Below the pieces are notes generated by a model. The model was not told where the DNA came from, did no database searches, and worked only from the letters and a program-made list of their open reading frames with translations. Both the position numbers and the translations under genes were made by a program. This document shows, in pieces, positions 20,937 to 31,857 of a DNA stretch of 64,000 nt. Each line of letters opens with the position of its first letter. Within the stretch, counting starts at the first letter, position 1. The DNA comes from Pseudopyrenochaeta lycopersici. Its lineage: Eukaryota > Ascomycota > Dothideomycetes > Pleosporales > Pseudopyrenochaetaceae. The stretch is from NCBI GenBank assembly GCA_003313425.1, contig NHZP01000024.1:186001-250000 (forward strand). The letters run 5' to 3'.

Positions 20937-22078
20937 GGAGAAGTGATTGGTATTGGAGGAGGTCGCCTCAGGTTCAACAAGATGGTATTGACGATTGAGG
21001 CGGTCGCTACGGCAGCTGCGGCAGAAGCGACAGGTTGAAGATGCCCCTCCAGTCTGTATTACGAGTGTCGGAGCTCTCAGGTAGTCAAACGCAGCAAGGA
21101 CGCGTCGGTTGGCGGTTGGACGAGAGGCAATAGATGTGGAGACGGGGGAGCTTGTCAGGTGAGCAGACGCCGGCTACTACACCAAGATCAACGACACGCT
21201 AGCAGGAGCGTTGCTGTCAGCCCAAACACGTTCATTATGCGAGCTGCAATGGGCGTTGTGTTTGGTGGGGAGCGTTGACTTTGAGAGTTGGCAGTGACGG
21301 ACACGGCGGATTGGCCATGCTAGGTCGGACGTTCTAATCGTTGAGCCGAATTGCGGGGATCAGCAGATAACGCACGCCATAGCATCCCCATACTCATCAT
21401 CTGCCTGTGGAAGAACAAGTATTGGGGCTGCTGACATATGAGAGCAAGCTGTAAACTGTAATGCTGTATTCCTGATGTAAGATTGAAGTTCCCAGCCAAC
21501 CCATGATACGCATACATCACTCCACATACATGCATCATCTGAGCAACACGGCCAGGCAATCACGAAAGACATGTTGTCCACCCACTTGTTGGAGTGATGC
21601 TTCTCATTTGTCTTGCTGACACTATGCAAAAATATAACCCGTGCGCTATCACAGACTACTACTTAGTCCCACGACTTTCCAATTCGAACCTATAATCATG
21701 CACCAGACGAAGGAACAACTCTTCTGCCTGTTCGACATGATGCGAAACCCACAGATAACGCCTTTTAGATAGTTATGCATTGTACCTCCCAAACGCCGAG
21801 CAAGCTTGATAATGAATACAAAGTAGAAATGAGAAGACACCGGGATGAATAGAGACTGCACAAGCTTGAAAGTGTGCCATGTACCTGAATCGTGAAAAAA
21901 AAAAACGGCAATGTGTGCTATGCTGATCAAGCGACAAGACCACAGGGTTGACCACCTCAGAATTGAGTAGAGGTGAGTCGTCCAGGCGTGATGATGGCGA
22001 TCAGACTCTAAGCAAGAATGTGTCTGATGGTGGAGCGGCCAAAATTAATTACCAAACCACACGAGCGACGAATGGGTA
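20937..22078. other. Intergenic region upstream of the Gid1/Vid30-like gene
   Basis: This holds the promoter of the Gid1/Vid30-like gene (20937 onward) and the 3' flank of the Ies4-like gene. Small open frames (21320-21955) show no family resemblance. No transposon or RNA gene was recognised. Confidence 0.5.
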
Positions 22079-22935
22079 TCAAGCGGCAGGAATGGGAGCT
22101 GGAGAGCTTGCAATGCCGTTGAGTGGAGTCGGTACTGGTGTGCCGGCGTCTCCGTTGAGACCGCTCTTCTCGCTGATAGCGCTGCTCTCATCTTTGATCT
22201 TGGAGTCGCTAGATCCTGTGGAGTCGCTCTTGACATCATCGGGGAATGCGGCCGCTTTGGGAGGCGCTTTCCATGTGGGCAAGTCAAAAACCACGCCGGT
22301 GAAGCTCCTGATCTTGAAGCCCTTCTTCTCCCACTTGCGACACTTGAACTTTCCAGTCCGGTCGAGCGCTCTCAGGTTCGCATTGATGGCACCTTGGTTG
22401 GCCTTTGGCCCAAGCTTCTGCAGGGCTGCGGGCGCGGCGAAGGGGCCTTTGTCGTTTGGATCGTTCAAGATGTCACCGCTGCGATGGCCTGTTAGCGCGG
22501 GTCTAGAGCAGCAGTGAGGCCAAGGTGATGGAAGGGACCATGTTGAATCATGCTTGTGATGCCACGGTGGAGTAGTACTTACAGCTTCTTCCTCTTGGGT
22601 CCCGGCTTGCCTCGAGCCTTTGGTGTGGCTGGACTTGAGCCCTCCATGACTGCGGCGCTCCTTTTTGTTCCCGGCTTTGGGCCCTTCCGCTTTGCACCCG
22701 GGGGCGCAAGCGAGGATGGTGTGCTGGTGCCGTTCATGGTGGCGGTTGAGTCGGCGGGCGTGTCGGCGGGCGTGGGTTCGATGATCTGGGGGGCAGCCGG
22801 CGTGTCGGATGGCGATGAGTTGGGTTTCGAGTCTGGCGAGGGTTCGGCCGACTGTTCGTGGGGAAAAGTCGAAAGTGCCGCCCGCGATAGCCTTAGCGTG
22901 ATGATTTTGGACTTGGCTGTCGGCTTCGTGGACAT
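22079..22935 (-). CDS. ies4: INO80 chromatin-remodelling complex subunit Ies4-like protein
   Basis: This is a predicted small nuclear subunit of the INO80 nucleosome remodeller. Two exons (22935-22583, 22478-22079) join in frame over intron 22479-22582 to give 250 residues. The start at 22935 gives MSTKPTAKSKIITLRLS, which fits the family's conserved N-terminal segment. An in-frame upstream ATG at 23127 would add a less protein-like extension. A Pro/Ser/Thr-rich linker follows, then AT-hook-like basic motifs (KRKGPKPGTKR, ARGKPGPKRKKL). The conserved C-terminal block comes next: LQKLGPKANQGAINANLRAL, then CRKWEKKGFKIRSFTGVVFD and LPTWKAPPK. The tail is acidic and Ser-rich. The family call rests on my memory of the fungal Ies4 pattern. 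Confidence 0.78.
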
Positions 22936-25154
22936 TTTGGTTCTCGGGTGAGAGGGCGCGGTGGTGTCGCGATGGTGCAGCAATGGGTTCAGCAGAGGGC
23001 AAGGTTGGTGTTGAGGGTGGAGGGTCAGGCGGCGCTTGGGAAGGGGCGGCTCTTCCGTGGGCAGCTTGCTAAAGGGTTGGTGCGATTGCGGCTGGTGGTG
23101 GGCCCGTGACAGCAAGGTCGACGTCAAGAAGGATGGCTATGGTGGTGCGAGTGATGGGCGTCGACGGGGAGTGTGTGGCAGAAGATGGAGAAGGGGAAGG
23201 GGATGGGCGGTGGTGGGCGCCGCGAGGGCGGGTTGCAGGCCTGGGAAGGCCAGCTGTGCTGGGGCCTCATCAGTTTGCATTCATTTGGCGCGATCGCCTA
23301 ATAAGACTCTCACTGTCGCGGTTCGAAGGGGAGGTGAGGAGGCTTGGCTGGCAAAACATGGCGCTAATCCGGAATGAGCATCACAGCGTGTGCACCGCTC
23401 CAGAAAACACTGCGGCGCATCAAGAATTATCATGCTCCATTGCTCTCTGCAAATGCATCGTCGCTCTTGCTGTGCAGACGCGTTCTGCTGTCGAGGGTCC
23501 GTGTGGCATGGCATGTCTTTGTGGCCAACTAAGCGTAGCGGTTCCAGCGCGACGCATCATTCCTTTTCGCATCCGGGCAGCTTCGTCCCTCTGTCCAAGG
23601 GTTTTGCCTCCAACACCAAGAGCCCCGCTCATCGCCCCAAAGGACCGATGGCCAGAGACACCGGCTACGCCTGCATGCAGATCGTCCCTGCACTTTCTGC
23701 GCGCCCTGCACACTTTGTTCTCTGCCCTCTCCCGGCTACCAGCTGAGCAAGTGTGACAAGGTCGCGACGTTGCGCCGTTGGGAACCGGACGGACTATTTG
23801 ATGAGGCATCCAAGAAAGCCCACCGATTCCCGGTCCCTCCCTTTCCTACTCCAGCTCGCACCTCCAGTACGGCGGGCATTTGATTAGCCTTTCCCGCCCA
23901 GGCTCTCTACACCCGTCGTATCGAGCACCCACGACTCAAACGCTGGTGATCTAGAATGCGGTTGGAGTTCCGGACTTCCTGCCTCGGGCCGCATCAGCAG
24001 CGCCTCCCTGTTGGCCCTGCGCCATGCCTGCTGCACCCAACGTACATGAGGAATGCCGAGTCTCATTTTATTTCAACCAAAGTTTCTGTCGACGACAGTC
24101 ATGGCCATGAATGAGCAATGCTGGCCATGCCGAAATTCACCTGGAGTTTCTCGCTGCGCTCTGCAAAGGCGCGGCCAAGTCCGGAATTTATGACGTCTCT
24201 GCTCATTTCCCCTACCGGCCATTACTCCCCAGGTAAACCAGTCAACCCGTTCATGGCCGTGTTACGTTGTTACCGACTTGGGATGCGACATGCAGCAACC
24301 ACCTTTGATGAGTCGAGGCCCATCGCACCTGATCGACGTTGTTCGACCTGCCGGCATCACGTCACCCTCGCGCCGCGAAACTGCCGTCTAAGTAGATATA
24401 GAAATGGACATGAAGCCATTAGACGCATCTGATCATCGCTGCTTCCTCAACGCTCTTGCCTTGCGCTGCGAGGAAGGCGCGCTCGTAGTTAGAACCGGTA
24501 GGTGTACATCACACCCGAAATTCGCAACATCACAATGATTTTTACACACATCACACCGGAGAAGGCAATTCTCTGCTCGATATCCTCTCTGCAGCACGTA
24601 CCAATGCCCAACTGGATTGCATCCGCTACTGCGCTTCTTCATTTCTAGCCATGTGTTCTAGTTGTAGGTTTTTACACTGCGATGGTAAACAAAACTAGAC
24701 CTTTTCAAACTGCCAAGGTTACCATGTTACTGTGCTGTCTGCTTTTTTTGTCACAATCACGGCGATAGAGCGAGCACTAGCAGAAAACCCTCCTCTTATC
24801 TTATGTCCACCCATATTAAGATCCGAGCCTCCCGGTACAGTACTGTCTGTCCCTTTCCTGTTTCAATCTTGGAACAGCACTCCACCTAACTTAAGCATAC
24901 AGAACTATGAACCGCCTCCTATCGATTTGGGCTTGATATGACGGTCTTGGGTTCAATAACCACTTTCGGCCTTTTCTTTGCGTCACATTTACTTGATGTG
25001 ATGATGCATCCATCCCACGCTACCTTGCAAAGAGTTGTGGCGTATTGCCGAGATGCAGGAGCCGGGATGCTTTCAGCTGACACCCGGCAGCCTCGTATCG
25101 CATGTTTATATTCCTGTAAAGTCCCTCTTCCTCAGTCACCAGCCTGATGCCGGC
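22936..25154. other. 2.2 kb intergenic region between divergent genes
   Basis: This divergent region lies between the Ies4-like gene and the membrane-protein gene at 25155. It is GC-rich near 23000-23300, where purine-rich runs occur, and more AT-rich near 24500-25000. Several overlapping open frames (for example 23106-23756 plus, 23420-23809 minus, 24118-24432 plus) lack recognisable domains and are mutually exclusive. I support no gene here. Confidence 0.5.
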
Positions 25155-27035
25155 ATGGCTCAAATTCCGGACTCTGGTGTCACTGCTGCATACACTGGGT
25201 TCTGGATTGACCACGACAGCGGTCGGTTTCTGACACTCACCAATCAGAATGCCGCTACTTTACTCTCCTTTCTCGCAATTTTAGTAACGTTTGCAAGTAA
25301 TCGCAGCTGGAAGATCCTCCGTTTCGCATTGTATCAATTTCTCTACGCCCGGTCTGAGAAGTCTAAAGGGTCATCAAGAGCCAATCGTGACCTTCAGGTT
25401 ATCCTCCGCAACATTGTCACGGCAGGAAGCACCCTGTGGACATGCATCGAACTGCTCTGGACCCGCCGACAGACTGCAAAGACGACGCGGCAGTCAATGG
25501 GCGCTGAGCGTACTACGCATTCAAGACCCATCCCTCTTGCTTTGATAGCCGTTGTTCACTTCGCCACTTTTATCGCTGCTGGTATACTGACCTCGCGTAT
25601 TCTTATCGGTCAGACGGTCGTGTCAAAAGTCACACCTACCTGCGGACAGTGGCAGGCCAAGGAGATTGGTGACACACTCGTGCAAACTCTCTCATGGCAA
25701 TCACTACGCCTGAACGAAACTCAAGATGCCGACAATCTCGTCCGAAATTGCTATCCTCTCGGCGTATCTCGCGGCATACTCGATTGCGGCAAGCTATACA
25801 CGCGTTCTCTACCCTACCATCTCGAATCTAATGCTCCCTGCCCTTTTGGTGACGATCTCTGCTCAGCCCGACGGAACGGTGCATTTGTGCTGGACAGTGG
25901 CCCCATACCGTTCCGGAATCTGGGAATCAACTCGAAGTTTGCCAAAAGCTTATCTATTCAAAGGCGCAGCGTATGCGCTGTTGTTCCCGACGAGCCGTTC
26001 TTAGATCAACAGTACTTTGGAAGAGACGGAACAGAGGTAGCACGCTCCTACGTCTTCTACATCAAGGAGGATCTTTCAGGCTTCTTCTATACAAATGAAA
26101 CCGTCAGCGGAACCTATAATCTTCAAGCCTATCACTTAATCTTCGATCCTCAACAAATTCCGCTGCCAATTCGCCCAACTCAACCTGACCATGACCCGAG
26201 TGTCATCTTCCTTCGCTCTAATGGAGTCAGATTTACAAGTGAATCCGACGATCCTTGGTTCTCTGTGCATACACGGGTTCAATCAGGCAACAGTAGCAGT
26301 GTAGCCTACCATACAGACCACTTTCTCAACGTCATAGCATGCAAGGAATCAGTTCGCTTTTGCAGCGACATATCAGGCAATTGTAGCCCTTGGAAAGGGC
26401 TTATCTCTTCGCTTCAAAATATCACCACAACACTTTCAATTTTGGCTGGCTCAACAATCCAGAAAGGCACCTCCGATTATGAAGAAATAAGTGATGTCTA
26501 CAGCCTTGTAGCGCTCGCTACTAGTTTAACGTCGATACCCGGCAGTATCCAGAATAGACCTGCAACCTCTGCTCTCCAGGCTGCACGCTATCTCGAAACC
26601 ATCGTGCAATATCACCTTGAGCCAGAGCAATGGAAAATCGAATTAGAATACTGGTTTGCAATGGCCATGGCTCGTTTACAGCTCGAAATCTTCAATACCA
26701 TCGAAAAACCCCCCGGTGTTGATGTGTCTCAGGCAATCAACCAGTGGGATGGAACAAGCCTAAAGAGCCTCTGCGGCCGAGTTAAATTTCATTCACCAAG
26801 TCACACGACGCTGAGCACTGTTGGTATTGCCGTTGTCCTCGGCTTTGTCATCTTCCTCACGTTAGCAAGCTTTTTGGATCTCATTTTGGACTGGCTACCG
26901 TACCCTTGGGCGAAGAAATTAGTGGCTGATTGGGAGAGATTTGAGAATTTAAAATTATTAGAAGAGTTAGAAGGATGGTGGATGGAAGTCAGACAGGCTG
27001 GTGATCCTTTGCAGATTGATATTGAGACCAAGTGA
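25155..27035 (+). CDS. Large membrane protein of unknown function
   Basis: This single-exon gene encodes 626 residues from the ATG at 25155 (MAQIPDSGVTAAYTGFWIDH). An in-frame alternative at 25035 would add 40 residues with less coherent sequence. Membrane segments are seen near residues 35-60 (LTNQNAATLLSFLAILVTFA) and 140-165 (LALIAVVHFATFIAAGILTS). Another lies near the C-terminus (VGIAVVLGFVIFLTLASFLD). Between the second and third lies a ~400-residue, Cys-containing, probably extracytoplasmic domain with N-glycosylation sequons (NETV, NSSS, NITT). The layout, with the motif DHDSGRFLTLTNQNAATLLS, recalls an uncharacterised family common in Pleosporales. No function is known to me. Confidence 0.82.
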   Translation: MAQIPDSGVTAAYTGFWIDHDSGRFLTLTNQNAATLLSFLAILVTFASNRSWKILRFALYQFLYARSEKSKGSSRANRDLQVILRNIVTAGSTLWTCIELLWTRRQTAKTTRQSMGAERTTHSRPIPLALIAVVHFATFIAAGILTSRILIGQTVVSKVTPTCGQWQAKEIGDTLVQTLSWQSLRLNETQDADNLVRNCYPLGVSRGILDCGKLYTRSLPYHLESNAPCPFGDDLCSARRNGAFVLDSGPIPFRNLGINSKFAKSLSIQRRSVCAVVPDEPFLDQQYFGRDGTEVARSYVFYIKEDLSGFFYTNETVSGTYNLQAYHLIFDPQQIPLPIRPTQPDHDPSVIFLRSNGVRFTSESDDPWFSVHTRVQSGNSSSVAYHTDHFLNVIACKESVRFCSDISGNCSPWKGLISSLQNITTTLSILAGSTIQKGTSDYEEISDVYSLVALATSLTSIPGSIQNRPATSALQAARYLETIVQYHLEPEQWKIELEYWFAMAMARLQLEIFNTIEKPPGVDVSQAINQWDGTSLKSLCGRVKFHSPSHTTLSTVGIAVVLGFVIFLTLASFLDLILDWLPYPWAKKLVADWERFENLKLLEELEGWWMEVRQAGDPLQIDIETK

Positions 27036-27480
27036 ATTGAGTGTGTAACGAAATCCACTCGCCGAATTCCTCACTTCTTGACACGAGTAGTGCGGATGCC
27101 TCACAATCATCACCAGACTCTTACAAAAGAGCCACCAGCACCAAGGAAAACAGCTTATTCCTCAAGCCTCTACTTGTTCTGGAAGCCTTGTGGATACATT
27201 GTCAAAAGATGACGGTAGGCCGTGTATAGGTCCACCTTTCGTGTTCGGACGCGGGTAACCCTGCACAGCCACGTACACCACACCCGATTAAGTGACCGCC
27301 ACATTTTTGACTTCGCCTTGTTATCAGCCTTGGAGGTGCGATGAATGCGACAAATGTGTCGAAGAGCTGGAAGGCCACCAGATCATATATAATGTGCGCA
27401 GGCTCCTAGTTTCGATAACTTCGGACGCCCATCGTTTTACCATAAAGTAACGTGCATCTTGCGTCTGCCTCGCACCCAAA
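27036..27480. other. Intergenic region
   Basis: The 3' flank of the membrane-protein gene and the promoter of the Gly-rich gene. No gene or motif was recognised. Confidence 0.45.
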
Positions 27481-27930
27481 ATGGGCCTCTTATCAGCCCT
27501 CAAGTCGTGCTTTGGCAAAAAGCCTAAACATGCGCCTGAAAAGGCAAGCCCAGCGACCATTCATACGTTTCAACCTCCAACTACCACTCTGACTCCACCC
27601 GATGTCCCCGTCACGAACACCATAACTCGCAACAATGACACGGTATATCGCGGGGATTCAAAACCGACACCCAAACCTGCCCTGGTACCCGTTAAATACA
27701 AGCCTGGCCCCTCGGATGGCCATCCAACCGTGTCAGTGCCCAGTGGGTCGAATACAACGAGTGGGTATTATGGTGGAAGTTATGCTGGTGGATACGGTGG
27801 CAGTGGGTTTGGCGGTGGTGGGTACGATGGTGGTGGTGGGTACGATGGTGGTGGAAATTGTGGAGATGGAGGAGACGGAGGGGGTGGAGGCGGAGGTGGA
27901 GGAGATGGTGGAGGATGCGGAGGGGATTAA
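27481..27930 (+). CDS. Small Gly-rich protein with possible N-myristoylation site
   Basis: This single-exon gene encodes 149 residues. The start MGLLSALKSCFGKKPKH fits an N-myristoylation signal (Gly2, Ser5 region, basic residues following) with a nearby Cys10 that could be palmitoylated, so membrane anchoring is plausible. The centre is Pro/Thr-rich (PPTTTLTPPDVPV) and contains KPTPKPALVPVKYKPGP. The last ~60 residues are almost all Gly with Tyr, Asp and Cys (YAGGYGGSGFGGGGYDGGGG). No family is recognised. The tail is encoded by a simple GGN-repeat tract that may vary in length. Confidence 0.7.
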   Translation: MGLLSALKSCFGKKPKHAPEKASPATIHTFQPPTTTLTPPDVPVTNTITRNNDTVYRGDSKPTPKPALVPVKYKPGPSDGHPTVSVPSGSNTTSGYYGGSYAGGYGGSGFGGGGYDGGGGYDGGGNCGDGGDGGGGGGGGGDGGGCGGD

Positions 27931-28402
27931 GTCAAATATACTGAACAAGGGATTTGCGGGGAGTCACATTATATATTAGACTTGTTCCTTTTTTTTTGAT
28001 TACGTCGAGGAGAAAGGCTTCTTCAAAAGACTGCCAACAAATACAACCTTACCAACAAAGATTGCGTTCTCTTTTGGGAGTATTTTCATCTCGAGAACCC
28101 TAATGTAATCTGAATGCCAACATGTAATTTCGCCTCATACTGGCCTCTGATTTCATGCTCATTGGGAGATATTCCCATTTTCCACACGATCTCGTAGACA
28201 CCATAGATGGGCCAAATTCGGGAACAAGTTGGTAAGATCGTTGTGCGTCAAAGAAAGGGGTAATCAAGTCTAGGCTGATTTTTAGCCTTTATTAATTTAA
28301 TGGTATGGAGATAAGATGCGCCCTGGGAGCAGCAGGCTTCATGCATTGCCTGGGGGACTTGTTGGGATTTCTCGAACCGGGGCAAAATATCCCTCACTCC
28401 TT

Positions 28403-28762
28403 TCAGACTATTTCACGCATGTATATACAGCCAGAAGCTCGTATCTTAAGTTTGCCAAGCAGGCAAGACCATGCCTGACATCGAGGAGTTGCTTCCACTG
28501 CGGCAGCGGTAGCTTCCGTTCCAACGTCGGAAGTCCAGACTAGCTGCATGGTATACCCCTCTTTATGAGGCAGGAACAAAGTTGATAAAGTATCTGAATT
28601 CGGTCTATGTTTTCTTGATTTGGATTTGTTTCCGGCACCCGCCTTGAGGCCTACCAAGTCTGCACGTGAAGATTCATTCACTGAACAGGTATCTTTACTA
28701 GGTGAGAGATTGTTTGCTGAGAAACGATCGTAAACCACATTGCCGCCTTCACTAGCTGATGA
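28403..28762 (-). pseudogene. Exon-like open frame lacking a start codon, possible gene remnant
   Basis: The minus-strand frame runs about 120 codons to a stop at 28403. Its composition is protein-like (RADLVGLKAGAGNKSKSRKH, then EGYTMQLVWTSDVGTEATA). There is no in-frame ATG before an upstream TGA, so it would need an upstream exon, and I could not find a convincing one. It could be the 3' exon of a degraded gene or a chance frame. Confidence 0.2.
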
Positions 28763-28782
28763 CACAGCTCAGATCTCAGCAT

Positions 28783-28798
28783 CCCCCGTGCACGGGGG
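28783..28798. repeat. 16-bp perfect GC-rich palindrome
   Basis: The sequence CCCCCGTGCACGGGGG equals its own reverse complement. It is flanked by AT on the left and GAT on the right, so the symmetry nearly extends further. It lies outside any supported gene. Confidence 0.9.
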
Positions 28799-29039
28799 GA
28801 TCGTGCAGGTGGTCGATTATACGAGCCACTGTGATCGATTACCCATGCCACTCTTGTGCTAGTCGTCATTGGCATTCTGGCCGCGTATACACGCACTTTG
28901 GTAAGCACATATTGACTTCCAGCAGGGTTTTGTTATGAAAAACCCGGATTGTTGAAAATAGCGTGAGCCATGCCGCTGAGCATGATTCGCCAGCTTCACA
29001 GGGCGTTTTCGAGAATGCTTGTAGTCCAGCATGTTCCGG

Positions 29040-31206
29040 TCATACATACGGAGTGTTATCCCTCATAATATAAATCTGCCCGGTCAAGACGACCAGACCA
29101 ACTAGCATGGTGATTGCAATGATTGGCAAGTTAATTCGAGCGAATTCGAGCCTTCCAACGCGAATATGTTTTCTCCCTAGGATGTCGCGCCAGAGCATAC
29201 CAGCAAGCGATGCGCTGAATGCCAGACTAAAGGCTCCGTAGTTAACTCCGATAGCCATGCTATACACGGTGCCCCAGAAGGTCCTGTCGGAGATGGGTAC
29301 TCCGCTTCGCTCATGGATCTTTTGCCATGCTTGGATGACTCTGGATATAAGGATTGTGGTTCCAATATTTGTGCCCGCGAACTATAGATGGGAAGCTGGT
29401 TAACATTTGACGATGGTATTGTTCGAGGACAGCAAACTTACGTTGCATAGAATCACGGAGGCGAAACCCATCCCGCCAATCGCGCCAACCGTTCCAGTTT
29501 TCTCAACCCAATGATCCCAGCCATATGCAAAGACCGGAACCCATCCCTTTGTGACGAGGGCCTGGACTAAAATAAACATACAGAAAGCAAACGGTACTAG
29601 TGCAAGGGGCAAGTGGTGGAAAACGGTCATCGTTGTTGGAAATGTCTCCTGGGCCCAGTGGTACGTGTGGGTAATAAGCGATGCCAAAGTAGTGGGTTCT
29701 TTACGTGTGTTTGCTTCGAGTTTCTCTTCTGCACTGGAGACCTGTTCCTTCTCGGCCAGCGTTTCCTGCTTCTCATCAACCTTCCCGCTGGAGGTTGCCG
29801 TTGTAGAAGATTCTGACTTTCCGTTACCTGCGTCGTTGGCAATGTTAGATGCCGCGGCAATAAAGTCCGGATTTTCTCCCATCACCGGCTGTCTTGTCGG
29901 GTCCGATCGCTCTGCCTGTGTTGTCTCCGCCCTTCGCCGCCCCTCATGAGCAATTCTACGTGTTTCTTCTCTGTTGAGCCATCCCATTGTAAGGTCGAAA
30001 CAAAACATGACGAAAGCAGCAGGTAATGTTACGTAGAAGACGGGGCGCTCGTGCGTGCCCTGAGAAGCAGCATTGAGGGCGAGTACGGTGATCAGTGTTG
30101 CTGCCATGATGACGGCTCCGAAAATCGCGCCCTGTTTGTCCAAGAAGGGATTCAGAATCTCCTCTAGTGACAGCTTCTTTTCTTGCTCATCATCGCTATC
30201 AGAGGCGGCCTCGCGATCATCCAATCCTCCCTTTGCGTATGGGATGTTTGGATTGACAGGCTTCTTATTCTTGAGCTCATCCGGAAGGTCTTCCATCTTG
30301 ATAGACGAAGGAATAAGGGATTCGTCGTGGAAAATGATGTACAACAGGAAGGGAAACAAGACGATGCCCGTTACCAGCACCGGAACAATGACGTTGGCCG
30401 TGTATTTGATGAAAGTGATGTTGAACGCTCCGGCCAGGACGAGGTTGGTTGGATTCGAAGAGACCAGGATGGTAGAAGCGATATTAGCGACAGAGAACTG
30501 GGTATAGATCCAGGCTCTTGGATGTTTGATGTTGCTCGATACGCGCGTCATATAGGACAGAAATGCAGTACCCGATAGGATGATTGGATCGTTGCCGATG
30601 AAAGTCGTAAGGGCAAAGAAGAACGCGTACAGGTAGAAGAAGAGCCTATGCCCGACTTTCCCTCCCTTTTGCAAGACCTTGAATGCCAACCATCTGATAA
30701 GCCCAGAAGCATCTACCGAAATGGCGATGTATGCCAGGGAAAGGAAGAATAACATAATGTCGTAAGGCACGATGTTATCCGTCCCGATAGTTCCATCGTG
30801 CACCTCCTCTTTACCAATGGCTGATATGGCGAGCAGGAACAAATCGGCTATCAAAGGCGCTGTGAAGAAGTTCATGGGGAATCGGAACAGGACAAAGGCG
30901 CCGACTTCACCATTCCGAACCCTGGTAGGATGACGAGGAGGAGAAATGATGCGCAATGCACTGAGAACATCAAGAACCACAGTCCAAAGCACCCGAGGGA
31001 CAAAAAGAGGTATGTGAAAGGGAAATAGAACATTGATGTCTGTAGGTAGACATGTCGTCAGACCGTCATATTGGATCAGTGCTACGCTCTGCAGACTTAC
31101 TGGTTGCTATGAAGACAATGAGCGTGACTATCGACCGCCATTTTTTAATGTCGCCAGTGTTGAGTTCCTGAACGTCTGAACTGCTGCCGGCACGTTCGGC
31201 CAACAT
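29040..31206 (-). CDS. ArsB/NhaD-type anion permease (ion transporter superfamily)
   Basis: This predicted polytopic permease of 681 residues belongs to the arsenite/citrate/silicate-type IT superfamily. Three exons (31206-31101, 31039-29442, 29381-29040) splice in frame. Family features include many hydrophobic helices (IMLFFLSLAYIAISVDASGL, LFFYLYAFFFALTTFIGNDP) and the signature region LSGTAFLSYMTR with SVANIASTILVSSNPTNLVL. A second half-repeat has GGMGFASVILCNVS and FAGTNIGTTILISRVIQAW, and the last helix is INLPIIAITMLVGLVVLTGQ. Two charged cytosolic loops are present: SDSDDEQEKKLSLEE and a ~110-residue linker around EKLEANTRKEPTT. The substrate is unknown. No other arsenic-resistance gene is nearby, so arsenite export is only one possibility. 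Confidence 0.88.
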
Positions 31207-31857
31207 GTCGCTGTACCACAAGCCCTGGGGCTAGATGGCGGCTCGGATAGCGTAACGAAAGTATAGTCCTCTTGATATGCTGGTATGGGTTAGTTCAGAG
31301 AGGCATGCGTTTTTAGTGAAGCCGCTGCGTCAAAGCGTTAGTTGGCAGGCCAAGGCGGGTGAATAACGTCTGGAACAGCGCATGGAAACACGTACGCTCG
31401 TTGTCTGGTGTCTGCTGCGGGCGCACGGGTCACTGCTCCTGGTAGGAGGACTGTGTGAAACACATGATGCGCAACACAAGCAGGGTAGGCAAGTAGGGCT
31501 CTTGTACAATTTTCCATAGGAGCGGTGGAGAGACGGCGCCATGACGTCTTGGCGCACTATCAGCCCTTGGTAAGATCGAGGCTAGGTCATACCCATCGGA
31601 GTAGGTCCGCCTGCCAAGCGGGTCATGCCCCAACGACTCCGCCTCCTCCCGCCCTGCACATCAGTGGGTCAGTGAACCCAATCTGCCTCACCGGTGATAG
31701 CGATGCTTTCGTCAGCGGGGGTCACCGTGGACGCCTCACTTGCCTTGAGCCGCATCAAATATCCGCAATGCGTGAACCCTTTCACCTTTTCACTTCCCTC
31801 GCGGTGCCATGATAATCAAAGTCTACGTCCAACTACGGCAGAGTAGACAGCGTAGGC
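31207..31857. other. Divergent intergenic region
   Basis: This is the shared 5' region of the ArsB-type permease and the membrane-protein gene that starts near 31858. No gene or clear motif was recognised. Confidence 0.45.

Larger units (their letters stand above)
27931..29039. other. Intergenic region with GC-rich palindrome and an exon-like open frame
   Basis: No complete gene was found. It contains an exon-like minus-strand frame (28403-28762) and a 16-bp perfect palindrome (28783-28798), both listed separately. The rest is AT-rich by eye. Confidence 0.45.

Noticed and set aside
21650..21720. A GGTTCGAA-like tRNA B-box on the minus strand near 21680
   Set aside because: The surrounding sequence does not form a T stem, anticodon arm or acceptor stem.
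23106..23809. Overlapping frames of up to 216 codons in the intergenic GC-rich segment
   Set aside because: Low-complexity Arg/Gly/Val composition, frames open on both strands and no family resemblance.
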